A DNA stretch of 34,807 nucleotides from Paracoccaceae bacterium. Its GTDB lineage: Bacteria; Pseudomonadota; Alphaproteobacteria; Rhodobacterales; Rhodobacteraceae. The stretch spans positions 1 through 34,807 of the forward strand of contig JAFGWK010000048.1 in the NCBI GenBank assembly GCA_016937195.1. The letters run 5' to 3'. Shown one piece after another: positions 1 through 8,154 of this stretch. The position numbers were made by a program, and so were the translations under genes. The notes below the pieces were generated by a model. The model was not told where the DNA came from. It searched no databases and saw nothing but the letters and a program-made list of their open reading frames with translations. The first letter of the stretch is position 1. Every line of letters begins with the position of its first letter.

Positions 1-7
1 CGCAGCT

Positions 8-32
8 AAATGCCTTCCACTGGAAGGCATTT
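8..32. terminator. Rho-independent terminator downstream of guaA, possibly bidirectional
   Basis: Perfect 11-bp inverted repeat (AAATGCCTTCC, 3-nt loop, GGAAGGCATTT) directly after the guaA stop codon. It is flanked by short A and T runs on both sides, so it could stop transcripts from either direction. A smaller hairpin (GGCCC-GTC-GGGCC, 35-47) lies between it and guaA. Confidence 0.75.
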
Positions 33-55
33 TCGGCCCGTCGGGCCACCGCTGC

Positions 56-1621
56 TCACTCCCACTCGATCGTGCCGGGAGGCTTGGATGTGATATCGTA
101 GGTCACGCGATTGATGCCCTTGACCTCGTTGATGATCCGCGTCGCCGTTTCGCCCAAGAATTCATGGCTGAAAGGGTAATAGTCGGCGGTCATACCATCG
201 ACGCTGGTCACCGCGCGCAGCGCACAGGCGAAATCATAGGTCCGTCCGTCGCCCATCACGCCCACGGTGCGCACCGGCAAGATCGCGACGAAAGCCTGCC
301 AGATCTCATCATACAGCCCATGCTTGCGGATCTGGTCGATATAGACCGCATCAGCCTTGCGCAAAATATCCAGCTTTTCGCGGGTGATTTCGCCGGGGCA
401 GCGGATCGCCAGACCGGGTCCGGGGAAGGGGTGGCGACCGATGAACGAAGCGGGCAGGCCCAACTCATGACCCAAAGCGCGCACCTCGTCCTTGAACAGC
501 TCGCGCAGCGGTTCAACCAGTTTCAGGCCCATCTTCTCGGGCAGGCCGCCGACATTGTGGTGGCTCTTGATCGTGACCGAAGGGCCACCGGAAAACGACA
601 CCGATTCAATGACATCAGGGTAAAGCGTGCCCTGCGCCAGATACTCGGCATCCTTGATTTCATTGGCGTATTTCTGAAACACATCGATGAAGAGCCGCCC
701 GATGGTCTTGCGCTTCACCTCGGGGTCAGAAACGCCTTCCAAAGCGCCCAAGAACAGATCGCTCTCATCGGCGGCGATCAGCTTGATATTGTAGTTGTCG
801 CGAAACATCTTGACCACTTCCGTGGCCTCGTTCTGGCGCAGCAACCCGTGATCAACAAAGACGCAGGTCAGCTGATCGCCAATCGCCTCATGCAGCAAAA
901 TCGCGGTGACCGAGCTGTCCACGCCCCCCGACAGGCCGCAAATGACATGCGCATCGCCCACCTGTTCGCGGATCGCGTCGATCGCTTGCTGGCGATAGCC
1001 CGCCATCGTCCAGTCGCCCGTAAAGCCCGCATCGCGCACGAAATTCTCATACAAGGTCGCGCCATTGGGGGTGTGATGCACCTCGGGGTGGAACTGCACG
1101 GCATAAAAGCGGCGGCTCAGATCGGCGGTGATCGCGTAGGGCGCGCCCGGCGAGGTTCCGTAAACCTCAAATCCCGGCGCAAGACGGCTGACGTGGTCGC
1201 CGTGGCTCATCCAGACCTGTTCACGCCCGGTGCCATCCATGAACCAGCCCTTGAGCAGGTCGATGCGGGTTTGTGTCGGCGTGACGTAAGCGCGGCCAAA
1301 TTCGGCCGTGTGGCTTTGACCGGCCTCAACCAAACCGCCCAGATCCTGCATCATGACCTGTTGACCATAGCAGATGCCAAGAATTGGCACGCCCATTTCA
1401 TAGGCGCTTTTGGGCGGGCGCGGAGAGCCCTCACGCGTCACGCTATCAGGGCCGCCCGAAAAGATAATCGCCATCGGGGCGAAGTCTTTCAGGAACGCGT
1501 CGGTGACGTTCTGATAGGGGTGGATTTCGCAATAGACGTTGAGTTCACGCAGGCGACGCGCGATGAGCTGCGTAACCTGAGAGCCAAAGTCGATGATAAG
1601 AAGGCGCTGATGCTTTGTCAT
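56..1621 (-). CDS. guaA: GMP synthase (glutamine-hydrolysing)
   Basis: Converts XMP, ATP and glutamine to GMP in the cytosol, the last step of de novo guanine nucleotide synthesis. The 521 residues match the usual family length. The N-terminal class I amidotransferase domain (about 1-200) shows the nucleophile in GICYGQQ (Cys84) and the His/Glu pair in FHPE (His178, Glu180). The ATP pyrophosphatase domain carries the P-loop SGGVDSS (231-237). The C-terminal dimerisation domain ends in the conserved KPPGTIEWE. The start gives the normal [16 protein letters not shown]-terminus. The gene is followed by a terminator, and a small secreted-protein gene lies 55 bp upstream on the same strand. Nothing looks unusual. 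Confidence 0.98.
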   Translation of the reverse strand: MTKHQRLLIIDFGSQVTQLIARRLRELNVYCEIHPYQNVTDAFLKDFAPMAIIFSGGPDSVTREGSPRPPKSAYEMGVPILGICYGQQVMMQDLGGLVEAGQSHTAEFGRAYVTPTQTRIDLLKGWFMDGTGREQVWMSHGDHVSRLAPGFEVYGTSPGAPYAITADLSRRFYAVQFHPEVHHTPNGATLYENFVRDAGFTGDWTMAGYRQQAIDAIREQVGDAHVICGLSGGVDSSVTAILLHEAIGDQLTCVFVDHGLLRQNEATEVVKMFRDNYNIKLIAADESDLFLGALEGVSDPEVKRKTIGRLFIDVFQKYANEIKDAEYLAQGTLYPDVIESVSFSGGPSVTIKSHHNVGGLPEKMGLKLVEPLRELFKDEVRALGHELGLPASFIGRHPFPGPGLAIRCPGEITREKLDILRKADAVYIDQIRKHGLYDEIWQAFVAILPVRTVGVMGDGRTYDFACALRAVTSVDGMTADYYPFSHEFLGETATRIINEVKGINRVTYDITSKPPGTIEWE

Positions 1622-1650
1622 AACTTCGCATTAGGGCGCGTTGATCGCAA

Positions 1651-1670
1651 AAGCAAGAGGCCCACGGGCC
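1651..1670 (-). terminator. Weak hairpin after the small secreted-protein gene
   Basis: GGCCC-AC-GGGCC stem at 1659-1670, followed on the minus strand by a broken T-rich stretch (TCTTGCTTTTG). It could be a weak terminator between the small gene and guaA. The stem is short, so confidence is low. Confidence 0.3.
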
Positions 1671-1676
1671 CCGAAA

Positions 1677-1973
1677 TCACCGTTTATAGCAGCGCGAACG
1701 CGATCCGAACCCTGCGGGCGAGCAGACATAGCTGCCATTGCCCAAGGATCGGGCTTGTGCGGTGCGGGTCGGGGCTTGCGTCTTGCCGCTGCGCGCCGAG
1801 GCCAGCCAGTCAAACCGGGCAGCCCCCTTGCCGGCAACGGTTTTCACCGCCATGCGGGGCGGGTTCAGTGTCATGACCGCGGATTGCTGTGCGACAGTGG
1901 GCGCGCCGATCAATGCAATAGACATAGCGATACAGATCGCGCCAACGCGTTGGGAAACCTTGGAAATCATCAT
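1677..1973 (-). CDS. Small secreted protein of unknown function
   Basis: A 98-residue protein with a clear signal peptide: an initial MMISKVSQR, a hydrophobic core (AICIAMSIALIGAPTV) and a likely cleavage site after TVAQ near residue 29. The mature part is about 70 residues, basic, with only two cysteines. Both sit in the C-terminal motif YVCSPAGFGSRSRCYKR and could form one disulfide. I recall similar Cys-SP-GFG-Cys tails in small uncharacterised Rhodobacterales proteins, but cannot check this here. Two adjacent ATG codons (1973 and 1970) follow an AAGG-type ribosome site. It lies 55 bp upstream of guaA on the same strand; a shared transcript is possible. No function is proposed. Confidence 0.7.
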   Translation of the reverse strand: MMISKVSQRVGAICIAMSIALIGAPTVAQQSAVMTLNPPRMAVKTVAGKGAARFDWLASARSGKTQAPTRTAQARSLGNGSYVCSPAGFGSRSRCYKR

Positions 1974-2020
1974 TCTGCTCAGCCTTTCTTGCGGTCTTCA
2001 CACCCATCCCGGACGTGTAG

Positions 2021-2092
2021 GAACGGTTCTCCGTTCGCATTAAACGTATGAATGGTTGATAAAAGGCTAAGCGTCAATGTCGGCCTTGACGC
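2021..2092. promoter_or_regulatory. Inverted repeats upstream of the small secreted-protein gene
   Basis: Two symmetrical elements lie in the upstream region of the minus-strand small gene. GCGTCAA (2071-2077) and TTGACGC (2086-2092) are perfect 7-bp arms with an 8-bp spacer, the size of a dimeric operator. GAACGG-TTCT-CCGTTC (2021-2036) is a 6-bp hairpin nearer the start codon. The TTGACG in the first repeat resembles a -35 box, but I find no good -10 at standard spacing. Confidence 0.4.
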
Positions 2093-2121
2093 GGCGGCAA
2101 GGTGGCAAAATCAGGGCAAAG

Positions 2122-2156
2122 AAAAAATAGCGCGCGCAAAAATATTTGCGCGCGCT
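2122..2156 (-). terminator. Strong Rho-independent terminator of the polysaccharide operon
   Basis: Perfect 12-bp stem (AGCGCGCGCAAA, 4-nt loop, TTTGCGCGCGCT; 2129-2156). On the minus strand it is followed by a run of six T (complement of 2123-2128). It lies about 60 bp after the stop of the glycoside hydrolase gene, so it marks the end of the operon running from 7015 to 2214. Confidence 0.9.
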
Positions 2157-2213
2157 TTCAAAGTGTTATGCTGCATATAGCGTGTCGGCGAATTCTTGCC
2201 ACCAAGGATGGTG

Positions 2214-3122
2214 TTATTGCAAGACCTGATTCTTGATGCGCCAATCGGGTGTGCCAAAGCCCTCGGGCCAAGGATAAACCTCGTTCTGGTTGAAGTAGAC
2301 CACGCCGACCAGATTGGGGTAGGCGGGCTTCTCGACCCGCACGCTTTCTTTCCACAAATCGATATAGCTCTGATCGCCGACATAGCCGAGTTCGGCCACC
2401 ACGACAGGCTTGCCGAAAGCGGCCGCGCGTTTATAGCGGGGGGCAAAAATGTCGTCAAAGCTGCGATCTGCGCCATATTTCGCGCGATCCCACGCTTGCA
2501 GTCCGAACACCGACAGCCCGACCAGATCGACGAAATCATCGCCGGGGTAATATTGCGCCATGTCTTCATCGCCCAGCGGCGACCACATCAAGGTGATCTT
2601 GGGTGCGGATTGTTTGCAGATCCCGGTCATGCGCCGATAGGCTGATATGTAATCTTCGGGCGACCAACCTGCCCAAATGAATTGCCCGCTCGCATCATCC
2701 ATTTCATGGGCAAAGCGCAAGGTGACCGGGCTTTGCAAGCCCCCCAGCACCTCGCAAACGGCGGTCATGTTGGCATCATATTCGCCCCGCGCGATACCGC
2801 GGCGCAGATATTGCGCGGTGTTGCGTTCCGAACGTGACCATGTCCAGGGTTCAAGCGTGACCAGCAGCGCGCGGCCGCGCTCTTTGGCATAGGCATCAGC
2901 ATCATTGAGCGAGGGCAGGTAGACATCCTCCCAAGGCAGAAACAGATGCTCGATTACGACAGGCGTTTTCTCTGAGAAATCACCATCGGGGTCATACACG
3001 CCAAAAGGCAGGGTGCCCGGAGGGACCTCGACAGGCCCCGCCTGTGCTGCGAGTGCCGTAAGCGAAACCGCCAGCGCGCCAAGCGTTGTGCGCCATTTTG
3101 AAATTCCATATTTCTTTAGCAT
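2214..3122 (-). CDS. Secreted GH26-like endo-beta-glycosidase
   Basis: A 302-residue exported protein. The signal peptide is basic (MLKKYGISKWR), followed by LGALAVSLTALAAQA with cleavage near residue 28. The fold and motifs resemble clan A glycosidases of the GH26 type: RFAHEMDD gives a likely acid/base Glu140 and VVAELGYVG a likely nucleophile Glu244. Family GH26 includes beta-mannanases and beta-1,3/1,4-glucanases and xylanases; the substrate cannot be read from sequence. The start has a strong GGAGGGG ribosome site. It is the last gene of the operon with a GT2 synthase, galE and a UDP-sugar SDR. By analogy with BcsZ beside cellulose synthase, it probably trims or releases the nascent polymer in the periplasm (inference). 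Confidence 0.8.
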   Translation of the reverse strand: MLKKYGISKWRTTLGALAVSLTALAAQAGPVEVPPGTLPFGVYDPDGDFSEKTPVVIEHLFLPWEDVYLPSLNDADAYAKERGRALLVTLEPWTWSRSERNTAQYLRRGIARGEYDANMTAVCEVLGGLQSPVTLRFAHEMDDASGQFIWAGWSPEDYISAYRRMTGICKQSAPKITLMWSPLGDEDMAQYYPGDDFVDLVGLSVFGLQAWDRAKYGADRSFDDIFAPRYKRAAAFGKPVVVAELGYVGDQSYIDLWKESVRVEKPAYPNLVGVVYFNQNEVYPWPEGFGTPDWRIKNQVLQ

Positions 3123-3153
3123 TTACGTCCCCTCCAAGTCTGCCTCAGGCCAA

Positions 3154-4968
3154 TCAGTGTGTTGACCAGCCCGGAGATATTCGAAACTGCGCCTTGCCCG
3201 GCGCGCCCATGCCCGCACCCGAGGCGACATATTGCACCCGCGTGAGATGGACGGGTTCCAGCCCGATCAGTAGCGCATGCAGGCTTTCTTCGCCCCGCGC
3301 CACCAGCGCACCCAGCGTCATCGCGCCAATCACCGCAAGCGTGGCAAATTGCGCCGCCAGATCGCGGCTGGCCCAATTGGGGCGCGCATGGCGCAATGGC
3401 TCGGCGATGGCCAAGGCCAGCAGCGTCGCGAAAACCGCCGCATTGAGCAGCGAGAGCAGGTAAAACCCGCGCGCCTCGCCTGCATCTGCCACCATCAGCA
3501 CCGGCAGCAGCGCGCCAATCGCCAAAGCAGCATACACCATCAGCACCTTTCGCGGCAGCTGTGTGTGCGCGGCCTCGCCCTTGGGCGTGATGCGGAAGTC
3601 GACGAAATGGCCGCTCAGGCGGTCGCGCATCGCCATCACGCAGCCCCAAAGCACCCAAGGCCATTGCATCATCGGAAACAGTATCCGCTCCCATCCCAGC
3701 ACCTTCGCATCCATAGGGCGCAGCAATCCATCGGCGCGCAAACGATAGGCGAAGGCCAGCAGCACCAGCCCGGCAGGCAGCGCATGGGCGAGAAATTCAG
3801 GAAAAGTTACATCGGCAAAGCGGGTGCCAAGGCTGAGCGCTGCAATCGGCATCAGATACATGCAGCCCATCACCAGCGCAAAGATCAAATACCAGCTCTG
3901 GCAGAGCAGGAACAACACGCGCAAGCGCAGCGGCAAGGTGCGCAAGTAGCGCCGGGTATGAGCCAGTAGCAGCGTCATCAGAGAGCGTGACCACTGAAAT
4001 TCCTGTGTCACCAGATCGGGCAGGCTGGCAGGACCATCGCCAATCGCGATTGCATCAATCGCATGCACCCCGCGCCAGCCCGTAGCCGCGATCAGCATCG
4101 TGGTCGAGTGATCCTCGGCCAGATCGGGGCCAAGCCCGCCCGCCTGTTTCAGCGCCCGCGTGCGTACAGCGTAATGCGAGCCGATACACATCGGCGTCAG
4201 CACGCCGCTATAGCCCGCCTGCAACATGCCGTGAAAGGCGGCCTCGGAATGCAGCCGCGCACGTGCCGCCCAACTGGATTTGGCATTGGCCGCACAGATT
4301 GAGGGCGCGCTGACATAGCCCACCGTGTCGTCGCTGAACGGACGCAGCATTTCGCGCAAATACCCCGGTTGAGGCACGTGATCGGCATCAAGCTGGCTGA
4401 CGATGTCGTAGTCGCGATAGCCCCAGTGGTCGTAGAAATAGGCGAGGTTACCTTCTTTGCAGCGGGTGCGGCGTGGCCATGTCGGGCGATGATACTCGGC
4501 CACGTTTTGACGGCTGGAAATGCGCACACCGTTTGCTTTGCACCACGCGCGGGTGGCGGCGTCGGGGGCCTCATCGGCCAGCCATGTGTCATGGGGATAA
4601 TCCTGCGCCAGCATCGCCTCAAGCGTCGGGCGCAGGACAGAAAACGGCTCAGACGGGGTTTTTGTCACGATCATTGCGACGCGCCAGCGCGCGGGGGCTG
4701 GATCGGGCGAGGACGGGCGGCGCGCGTTCAGTGCAATCGTCAGGAAATATGCCTGCATCGCGCTGAGCCAGATCAGCGCAAGCGTGATCAGTACAAACCG
4801 GCCCCAGCCGATCACATGCAACGGATCAAGCCACCAAAGCCAGAACCACGCCGCAGCCACAACCCACGCGCCAAAAAGCGCGCGATAGCGCAACGCCTGG
4901 GTCGAACTGAGCAGCGGGACGAGATGGCCTTGCGCTTCGGCCGTGCGCGTTTCGCGCCGGATCAGCAT
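3154..4968 (-). CDS. Membrane GT2 family processive glycosyltransferase (cellulose-synthase-like)
   Basis: A 604-residue inner-membrane enzyme, probably polymerising a beta-linked polysaccharide from a UDP-sugar. Two membrane segments (about 30-50 and 56-80) precede the catalytic GT-A domain, and about six follow it. Motifs are DADH (Asp194, Asp196), AEDHST (Glu285-Asp286) and QEFQW at 322-326, where cellulose synthases have QxxRW. The segment FRITPKGE resembles the FxVTPKG found near the end of BcsA-type proteins, but there is no recognisable PilZ domain. Direct c-di-GMP control therefore looks unlikely. The chosen ATG overlaps the galE stop (ATGCTGA), implying translational coupling; an upstream in-frame start at 5010 would overlap galE by 49 bp. 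The product is unknown; xylose-, galactose- or glucose-containing polymers fit the neighbouring genes. Confidence 0.88.
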   Translation of the reverse strand: MLIRRETRTAEAQGHLVPLLSSTQALRYRALFGAWVVAAAWFWLWWLDPLHVIGWGRFVLITLALIWLSAMQAYFLTIALNARRPSSPDPAPARWRVAMIVTKTPSEPFSVLRPTLEAMLAQDYPHDTWLADEAPDAATRAWCKANGVRISSRQNVAEYHRPTWPRRTRCKEGNLAYFYDHWGYRDYDIVSQLDADHVPQPGYLREMLRPFSDDTVGYVSAPSICAANAKSSWAARARLHSEAAFHGMLQAGYSGVLTPMCIGSHYAVRTRALKQAGGLGPDLAEDHSTTMLIAATGWRGVHAIDAIAIGDGPASLPDLVTQEFQWSRSLMTLLLAHTRRYLRTLPLRLRVLFLLCQSWYLIFALVMGCMYLMPIAALSLGTRFADVTFPEFLAHALPAGLVLLAFAYRLRADGLLRPMDAKVLGWERILFPMMQWPWVLWGCVMAMRDRLSGHFVDFRITPKGEAAHTQLPRKVLMVYAALAIGALLPVLMVADAGEARGFYLLSLLNAAVFATLLALAIAEPLRHARPNWASRDLAAQFATLAVIGAMTLGALVARGEESLHALLIGLEPVHLTRVQYVASGAGMGAPGKAQFRISPGWSTH

Positions 4969-5978
4969 GAGGCCATCCCACACGTGGTTTGCGCACTCAG
5001 CCCAAACCACGGCGCCGCATGGGCAATCATCTGGTCCAGTTCGCCATAGGCGGGCGCAAATCCGATCAGGTTGGCGGCACGGGTGGGATCGGCGGTCAGC
5101 TCGGGTGGGTCGCCCGCGCGCCGGGGCCCCAATCGCAGCGGCACACCGCGCCCCGTGACCCTCTCAACCGCAGCGACCACGTCAAAGATCGAAGCGCCCC
5201 GACCCGTGCCCAAATTCAGCGCGACATTGGCGCCGCCATTATCAAGGTGATCGAGCGCACAAAGATGGGCACGCGCAAGATCGCTGACATGGATGTAATC
5301 GCGAATGCAGGTGCCATCGGGTGTCGCGTAATCGCTACCAAAGACCTGAAGCGGCGGGCCTAGACCGGCCGCCGCCATCAGCGCGAGCGGGATCAGATGG
5401 GTTTCGGGCGCGTGACGCTCTCCCAGATCGCCTTCTGGATCAGCGCCCGCCGCATTGAAATAGCGCAACGCGGCATAGCGCAGCCCATGGGCTGTCGCGG
5501 CATCGCGCAACATCCATTCCCCGATCAGTTTCGTGCGCCCATACGGGTTGATCGGGTTTTGCGCACTGTCTTCGGTGATCGGCAGATCGGCGGGCGTGCC
5601 ATAGGTTGCGCAGCTTGACGAAAACAAGATCCGTTCGCAGCCAACTTCTAGCATGGCATTCAAAAGCGCCCGCATGCCGTTCACATTCACATCGTAATAT
5701 CCCAGCGGATCACGCACGCTTTCCCCGACATAGGCGAGGGCGGCAAAATGGATCACCGCATCAATGCGCTCTTCGCGCAGCGTTTGCGCCAGACGATCAG
5801 AGTCGCGGATGTCGCCAGCAATCAGTGGCCCCCAGCGCACCGCGTCGGCATGCCCGCGCGAGAGGTTGTCATAGGCAATCGGCAGCCGCCCAGCCTGGGC
5901 CAGCGCCTTGCAGCAATGCGAGCCGATGTAGCCCGCACCGCCGGTGACCAGCACCCGCTCTGCGCGCCACATACTCAT
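4962..5978 (-). CDS. galE: UDP-glucose 4-epimerase
   Basis: A 338-residue short-chain dehydrogenase/reductase that interconverts UDP-glucose and UDP-galactose with bound NAD. The N-terminus has the Rossmann motif GGAGYIGSH. The catalytic set is visible as SSSCATYG and the NPYGRTK (YxxxK) motif. The C-terminal half has the usual GalE signatures, such as [12 protein letters not shown] and LNLGTGRG. Length is typical. Its ATG overlaps the stop of the upstream SDR gene (ATGA), and its stop overlaps the GT2 start, so all three are tightly coupled. In this operon its job is probably to supply a UDP-hexose for the polysaccharide. Confidence 0.93.
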   Translation of the reverse strand: MSMWRAERVLVTGGAGYIGSHCCKALAQAGRLPIAYDNLSRGHADAVRWGPLIAGDIRDSDRLAQTLREERIDAVIHFAALAYVGESVRDPLGYYDVNVNGMRALLNAMLEVGCERILFSSSCATYGTPADLPITEDSAQNPINPYGRTKLIGEWMLRDAATAHGLRYAALRYFNAAGADPEGDLGERHAPETHLIPLALMAAAGLGPPLQVFGSDYATPDGTCIRDYIHVSDLARAHLCALDHLDNGGANVALNLGTGRGASIFDVVAAVERVTGRGVPLRLGPRRAGDPPELTADPTRAANLIGFAPAYGELDQMIAHAAPWFGLSAQTTCGMASC

Positions 5979-7015
5979 GCGAAGGCGGCTTCCTGCGCCG
6001 CTGGCTGGCCCAAAAGCTGGGATTGGAAATAGGCGATGGTGGGTACCAGACCGGTGCGCAGATCGACCTTGGGCTGCCAGTTCAGCAGCGTGCGGGCGCG
6101 GGTGATATCGGGGCGGCGCTGGCGCGGATCATCCACTGGTAAATCGCAATGAATCAGCTTTGATCGCGACCCGGTCATCTCACAGACCACCTGCGCGATT
6201 TGCGCCACCGAGAACTCTACCGGATTGCCCAGATTAACCGGGGCAGGGCCGATATCGTTGTTTTCCATCAACGCCTGCATGCCATCCAGCAAGTCATCGA
6301 CATAACACAGTGATCGCGTTTGCAGCCCTGCGCCATACAGCGTGATCGGCACGCCTTGCAGCGCTTGCATCACGAAATTAGAGACCACGCGACCATCATT
6401 CGGGTCCATGCGCGGCCCGTAGGTGTTGAAGATTCGCATGATGCGAATATCGGTGCCATGGGCGTGGAAATGGTCATGAAACAGGGTTTCGGCCGCGCGT
6501 TTTCCTTCGTCATAGCAGGCGCGCGGGCCAAACGTGTTGACCTGTCCGCGATAGCTTTCGGGTTGAGGCGATATCTCGGGATCGCCATAGACTTCCGAGG
6601 TCGAGGCCTGCAAAATCCGCGCGCCCTTGCGACGCGCCAACTCTAGCACATTCATCGCCCCGATCACCGAGGTTTGGAACGTATGGATCGGGTCGAGCTG
6701 GTATTTCGGCGGCGACGCCGGGCAGGCAAGGTTGTAAATTCGCTCAAGGCGACCATCGATGTCAAAGGGCACGATCACGTCATGTTTCACAAAGGCGAAA
6801 TTGGGATGCGTGCGCAGATGGGCGATGTTTTCAAGGCGCCCCGTGAGCAGGTTATCAAGGCATATGACCCGATGCCCAGCCGCCAAAAGCCGCTCGCAAA
6901 GGTTGGACCCCAAGAACCCGGCGCCCCCGGTAATCAGGATGCGGTGGTGCTTAGAACGGTCCTGTTTAGAGCGCACCGGAAAATACGGCGCAAAGATACG
7001 CGGAACGTCAGTCAT
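5975..7015 (-). CDS. UDP-glucuronate decarboxylase-like SDR (UDP-xylose synthase family)
   Basis: A 346-residue extended SDR. It has the NAD motif GGAGFLGS, the catalytic Ser/Thr region STSEVYGDP and YDEGK as the YxxxK motif. The stretch [20 protein letters not shown] is characteristic of UDP-glucuronate decarboxylases (UXS), which form UDP-xylose from UDP-glucuronate. The start is placed at MTDVPRIF, behind a strong GGGAGGGAGG site; ten extra residues to 7045 are possible but have no such site. First gene of the operon. A UDP-xylose supply next to a GT2 polymerase suggests a pentose in the product, though other UDP-sugar chemistry within the family cannot be excluded. Confidence 0.85.
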   Translation of the reverse strand: MTDVPRIFAPYFPVRSKQDRSKHHRILITGGAGFLGSNLCERLLAAGHRVICLDNLLTGRLENIAHLRTHPNFAFVKHDVIVPFDIDGRLERIYNLACPASPPKYQLDPIHTFQTSVIGAMNVLELARRKGARILQASTSEVYGDPEISPQPESYRGQVNTFGPRACYDEGKRAAETLFHDHFHAHGTDIRIMRIFNTYGPRMDPNDGRVVSNFVMQALQGVPITLYGAGLQTRSLCYVDDLLDGMQALMENNDIGPAPVNLGNPVEFSVAQIAQVVCEMTGSRSKLIHCDLPVDDPRQRRPDITRARTLLNWQPKVDLRTGLVPTIAYFQSQLLGQPAAQEAAFA

Positions 7016-7179
7016 CGTCCTCCCTCCCCACTGGAAGAACAGCACGTCTCAGTCACGCTCATTGACCACGAGCGCGCCCGACCCCGGTGCACAAATTGCC
7101 GGGGAGTGCCTAGTTATGTGCTTGTTCTTCAAGCCTAAGCGCAAGGTTAGGGAGGGCTCAAGAAAATGTGAGCGGGGCG

Positions 7180-7238
7180 ATCAAATTCTGACCGCTTGGT
7201 CTACATAACCTTAATCAAATGTTAACCGCTTGATCTGC
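7180..7238. repeat. Tandem imperfect 25-bp direct repeat upstream of the polysaccharide operon
   Basis: Copies at 7180-7204 and 7214-7238 with a 34-bp period agree at about 20 of 25 positions. The shared blocks are ATCAAAT, ACCGCTTG and TCT. This spacing and position, about 165-225 bp upstream of the first gene of the minus-strand operon, suggest two binding sites for a regulator. Confidence 0.6.
7211..7226. promoter_or_regulatory. CtrA-type box TTAA-N7-TTAAC
   Basis: TTAATCAAATGTTAAC matches the full binding motif of the alphaproteobacterial response regulator CtrA (TTAA-N7-TTAA). It lies about 200 bp upstream of the polysaccharide operon start and also about 100 bp beyond the 3' end of the TauE gene, so the operon is the likely target. 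The equivalent place in the first repeat copy (GCGA-N7-CTGA) is degenerate. Confidence 0.5.
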
Positions 7239-7321
7239 TTGAATAGCCTGCCTGGCTAGCGGCTCGCCTAAAAAATGTGCAAAAAAGGCGGCGAATCGGG
7301 GGCATCTTGATGTCTTTGGGC

Positions 7322-8137
7322 TTACAGGAACGCCTTGCGCAGCATGTTCAGCGCCACCAGCATCAGGAAGACGGCAAAGACCCGCTTGAGCTTTTTCGGG
7401 TCCAGCTTATGGGCCAGCGTTGCACCAATCGGGGCTGTGATCATGGTCATTGCGATCACGATCAGGAAGGCGGGAATGTTGATTGCCCCGATGGAGCCCC
7501 AAGGCGCATCCGGCACCGGCGTTAGCAGAAATCCAATGGCCGAGGGCAGGGCGATGGTCACGCCAAACCCCGCCGAGGTCGCCACAGCGCGGTGAATCGG
7601 GACGCCGTGTAACGTCTGCATCGGCGTGCCAATCGAGCCGCCGCCAATCCCCAGCAGCACCGAGAGAAACCCCATCAGCGGCCCGAACCATGCCCGAAAA
7701 AGCCCTCCCGGCAGCCCGTCGGAAATCCGCCAACTCGATTTGCCAAACATCATATAGCTGGCGATCACCATCACCATCACCGCAAAGATGATCTGCATCG
7801 TGCTTGTGCTCAGTTGATGCACCACCAGCACCCCGATCACCGCGCCAATCGCAATTGGCACCACCCATTGGCGCAAGATCTGCCAATCGACCGCTCCGCG
7901 TTTGTTATGCGCCATCACCGAGCGGATCGAAGTCACGATAATTGTCGCCAGCGAGGTCGCCACGCAGACCTGCATCAGGTCATCCGAGCCATAGCCCAGC
8001 CCGCTGAACAGATAGAAAAACGCTGGCACCAGAACGATGCCGCCGCCTACACCCAGCAACCCGGCCAAAACGCCCGCAAACGCCCCCACTGCCATCAGAA
8101 TTGCGACAAGCGGCAGCAGCGTGGACAGATCGGGCAT
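7322..8137 (-). CDS. TauE/SafE family (sulfite exporter-like) membrane permease
   Basis: A 271-residue membrane protein with about eight hydrophobic segments. It has the family's repeated glycine-rich motifs (GVLAGLLGVGGGIVLVPAFF near the N-terminus, LLGIGGGSIGTP in the middle). Family members move sulfite, sulfoacetate, taurine or other small anions, so the substrate here is not known. The ATG sits behind a GAGGAG site and only 17 bp after dusA on the same strand, so the two probably share a transcript. No clear terminator follows; there is a T-rich stretch on the minus strand around 7268-7288. Confidence 0.88.
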   Translation of the reverse strand: MPDLSTLLPLVAILMAVGAFAGVLAGLLGVGGGIVLVPAFFYLFSGLGYGSDDLMQVCVATSLATIIVTSIRSVMAHNKRGAVDWQILRQWVVPIAIGAVIGVLVVHQLSTSTMQIIFAVMVMVIASYMMFGKSSWRISDGLPGGLFRAWFGPLMGFLSVLLGIGGGSIGTPMQTLHGVPIHRAVATSAGFGVTIALPSAIGFLLTPVPDAPWGSIGAINIPAFLIVIAMTMITAPIGATLAHKLDPKKLKRVFAVFLMLVALNMLRKAFL

Positions 8138-8154
8138 GGGGGAGCTCCTCAGGG

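Noticed and set aside
164-1876. 570-codon plus-strand open frame opposite guaA
   Set aside because: It lies antisense to an unmistakable guaA, has no recognisable domain, and its composition is what high-GC antisense frames give. Treated as a shadow.
3154-4968. GT2 protein as cellulose synthase BcsA
   Set aside because: There is no PilZ domain, no bcsB/bcsC neighbours, and QxxRW is replaced by QEFQW. Cellulose-synthase-like is as far as the sequence allows.
7268-7290. T-rich minus-strand stretch after the TauE gene as a terminator
   Set aside because: The flanking CGCC/GGCG pair encloses a long A/T loop and gives no stable hairpin before the T run.
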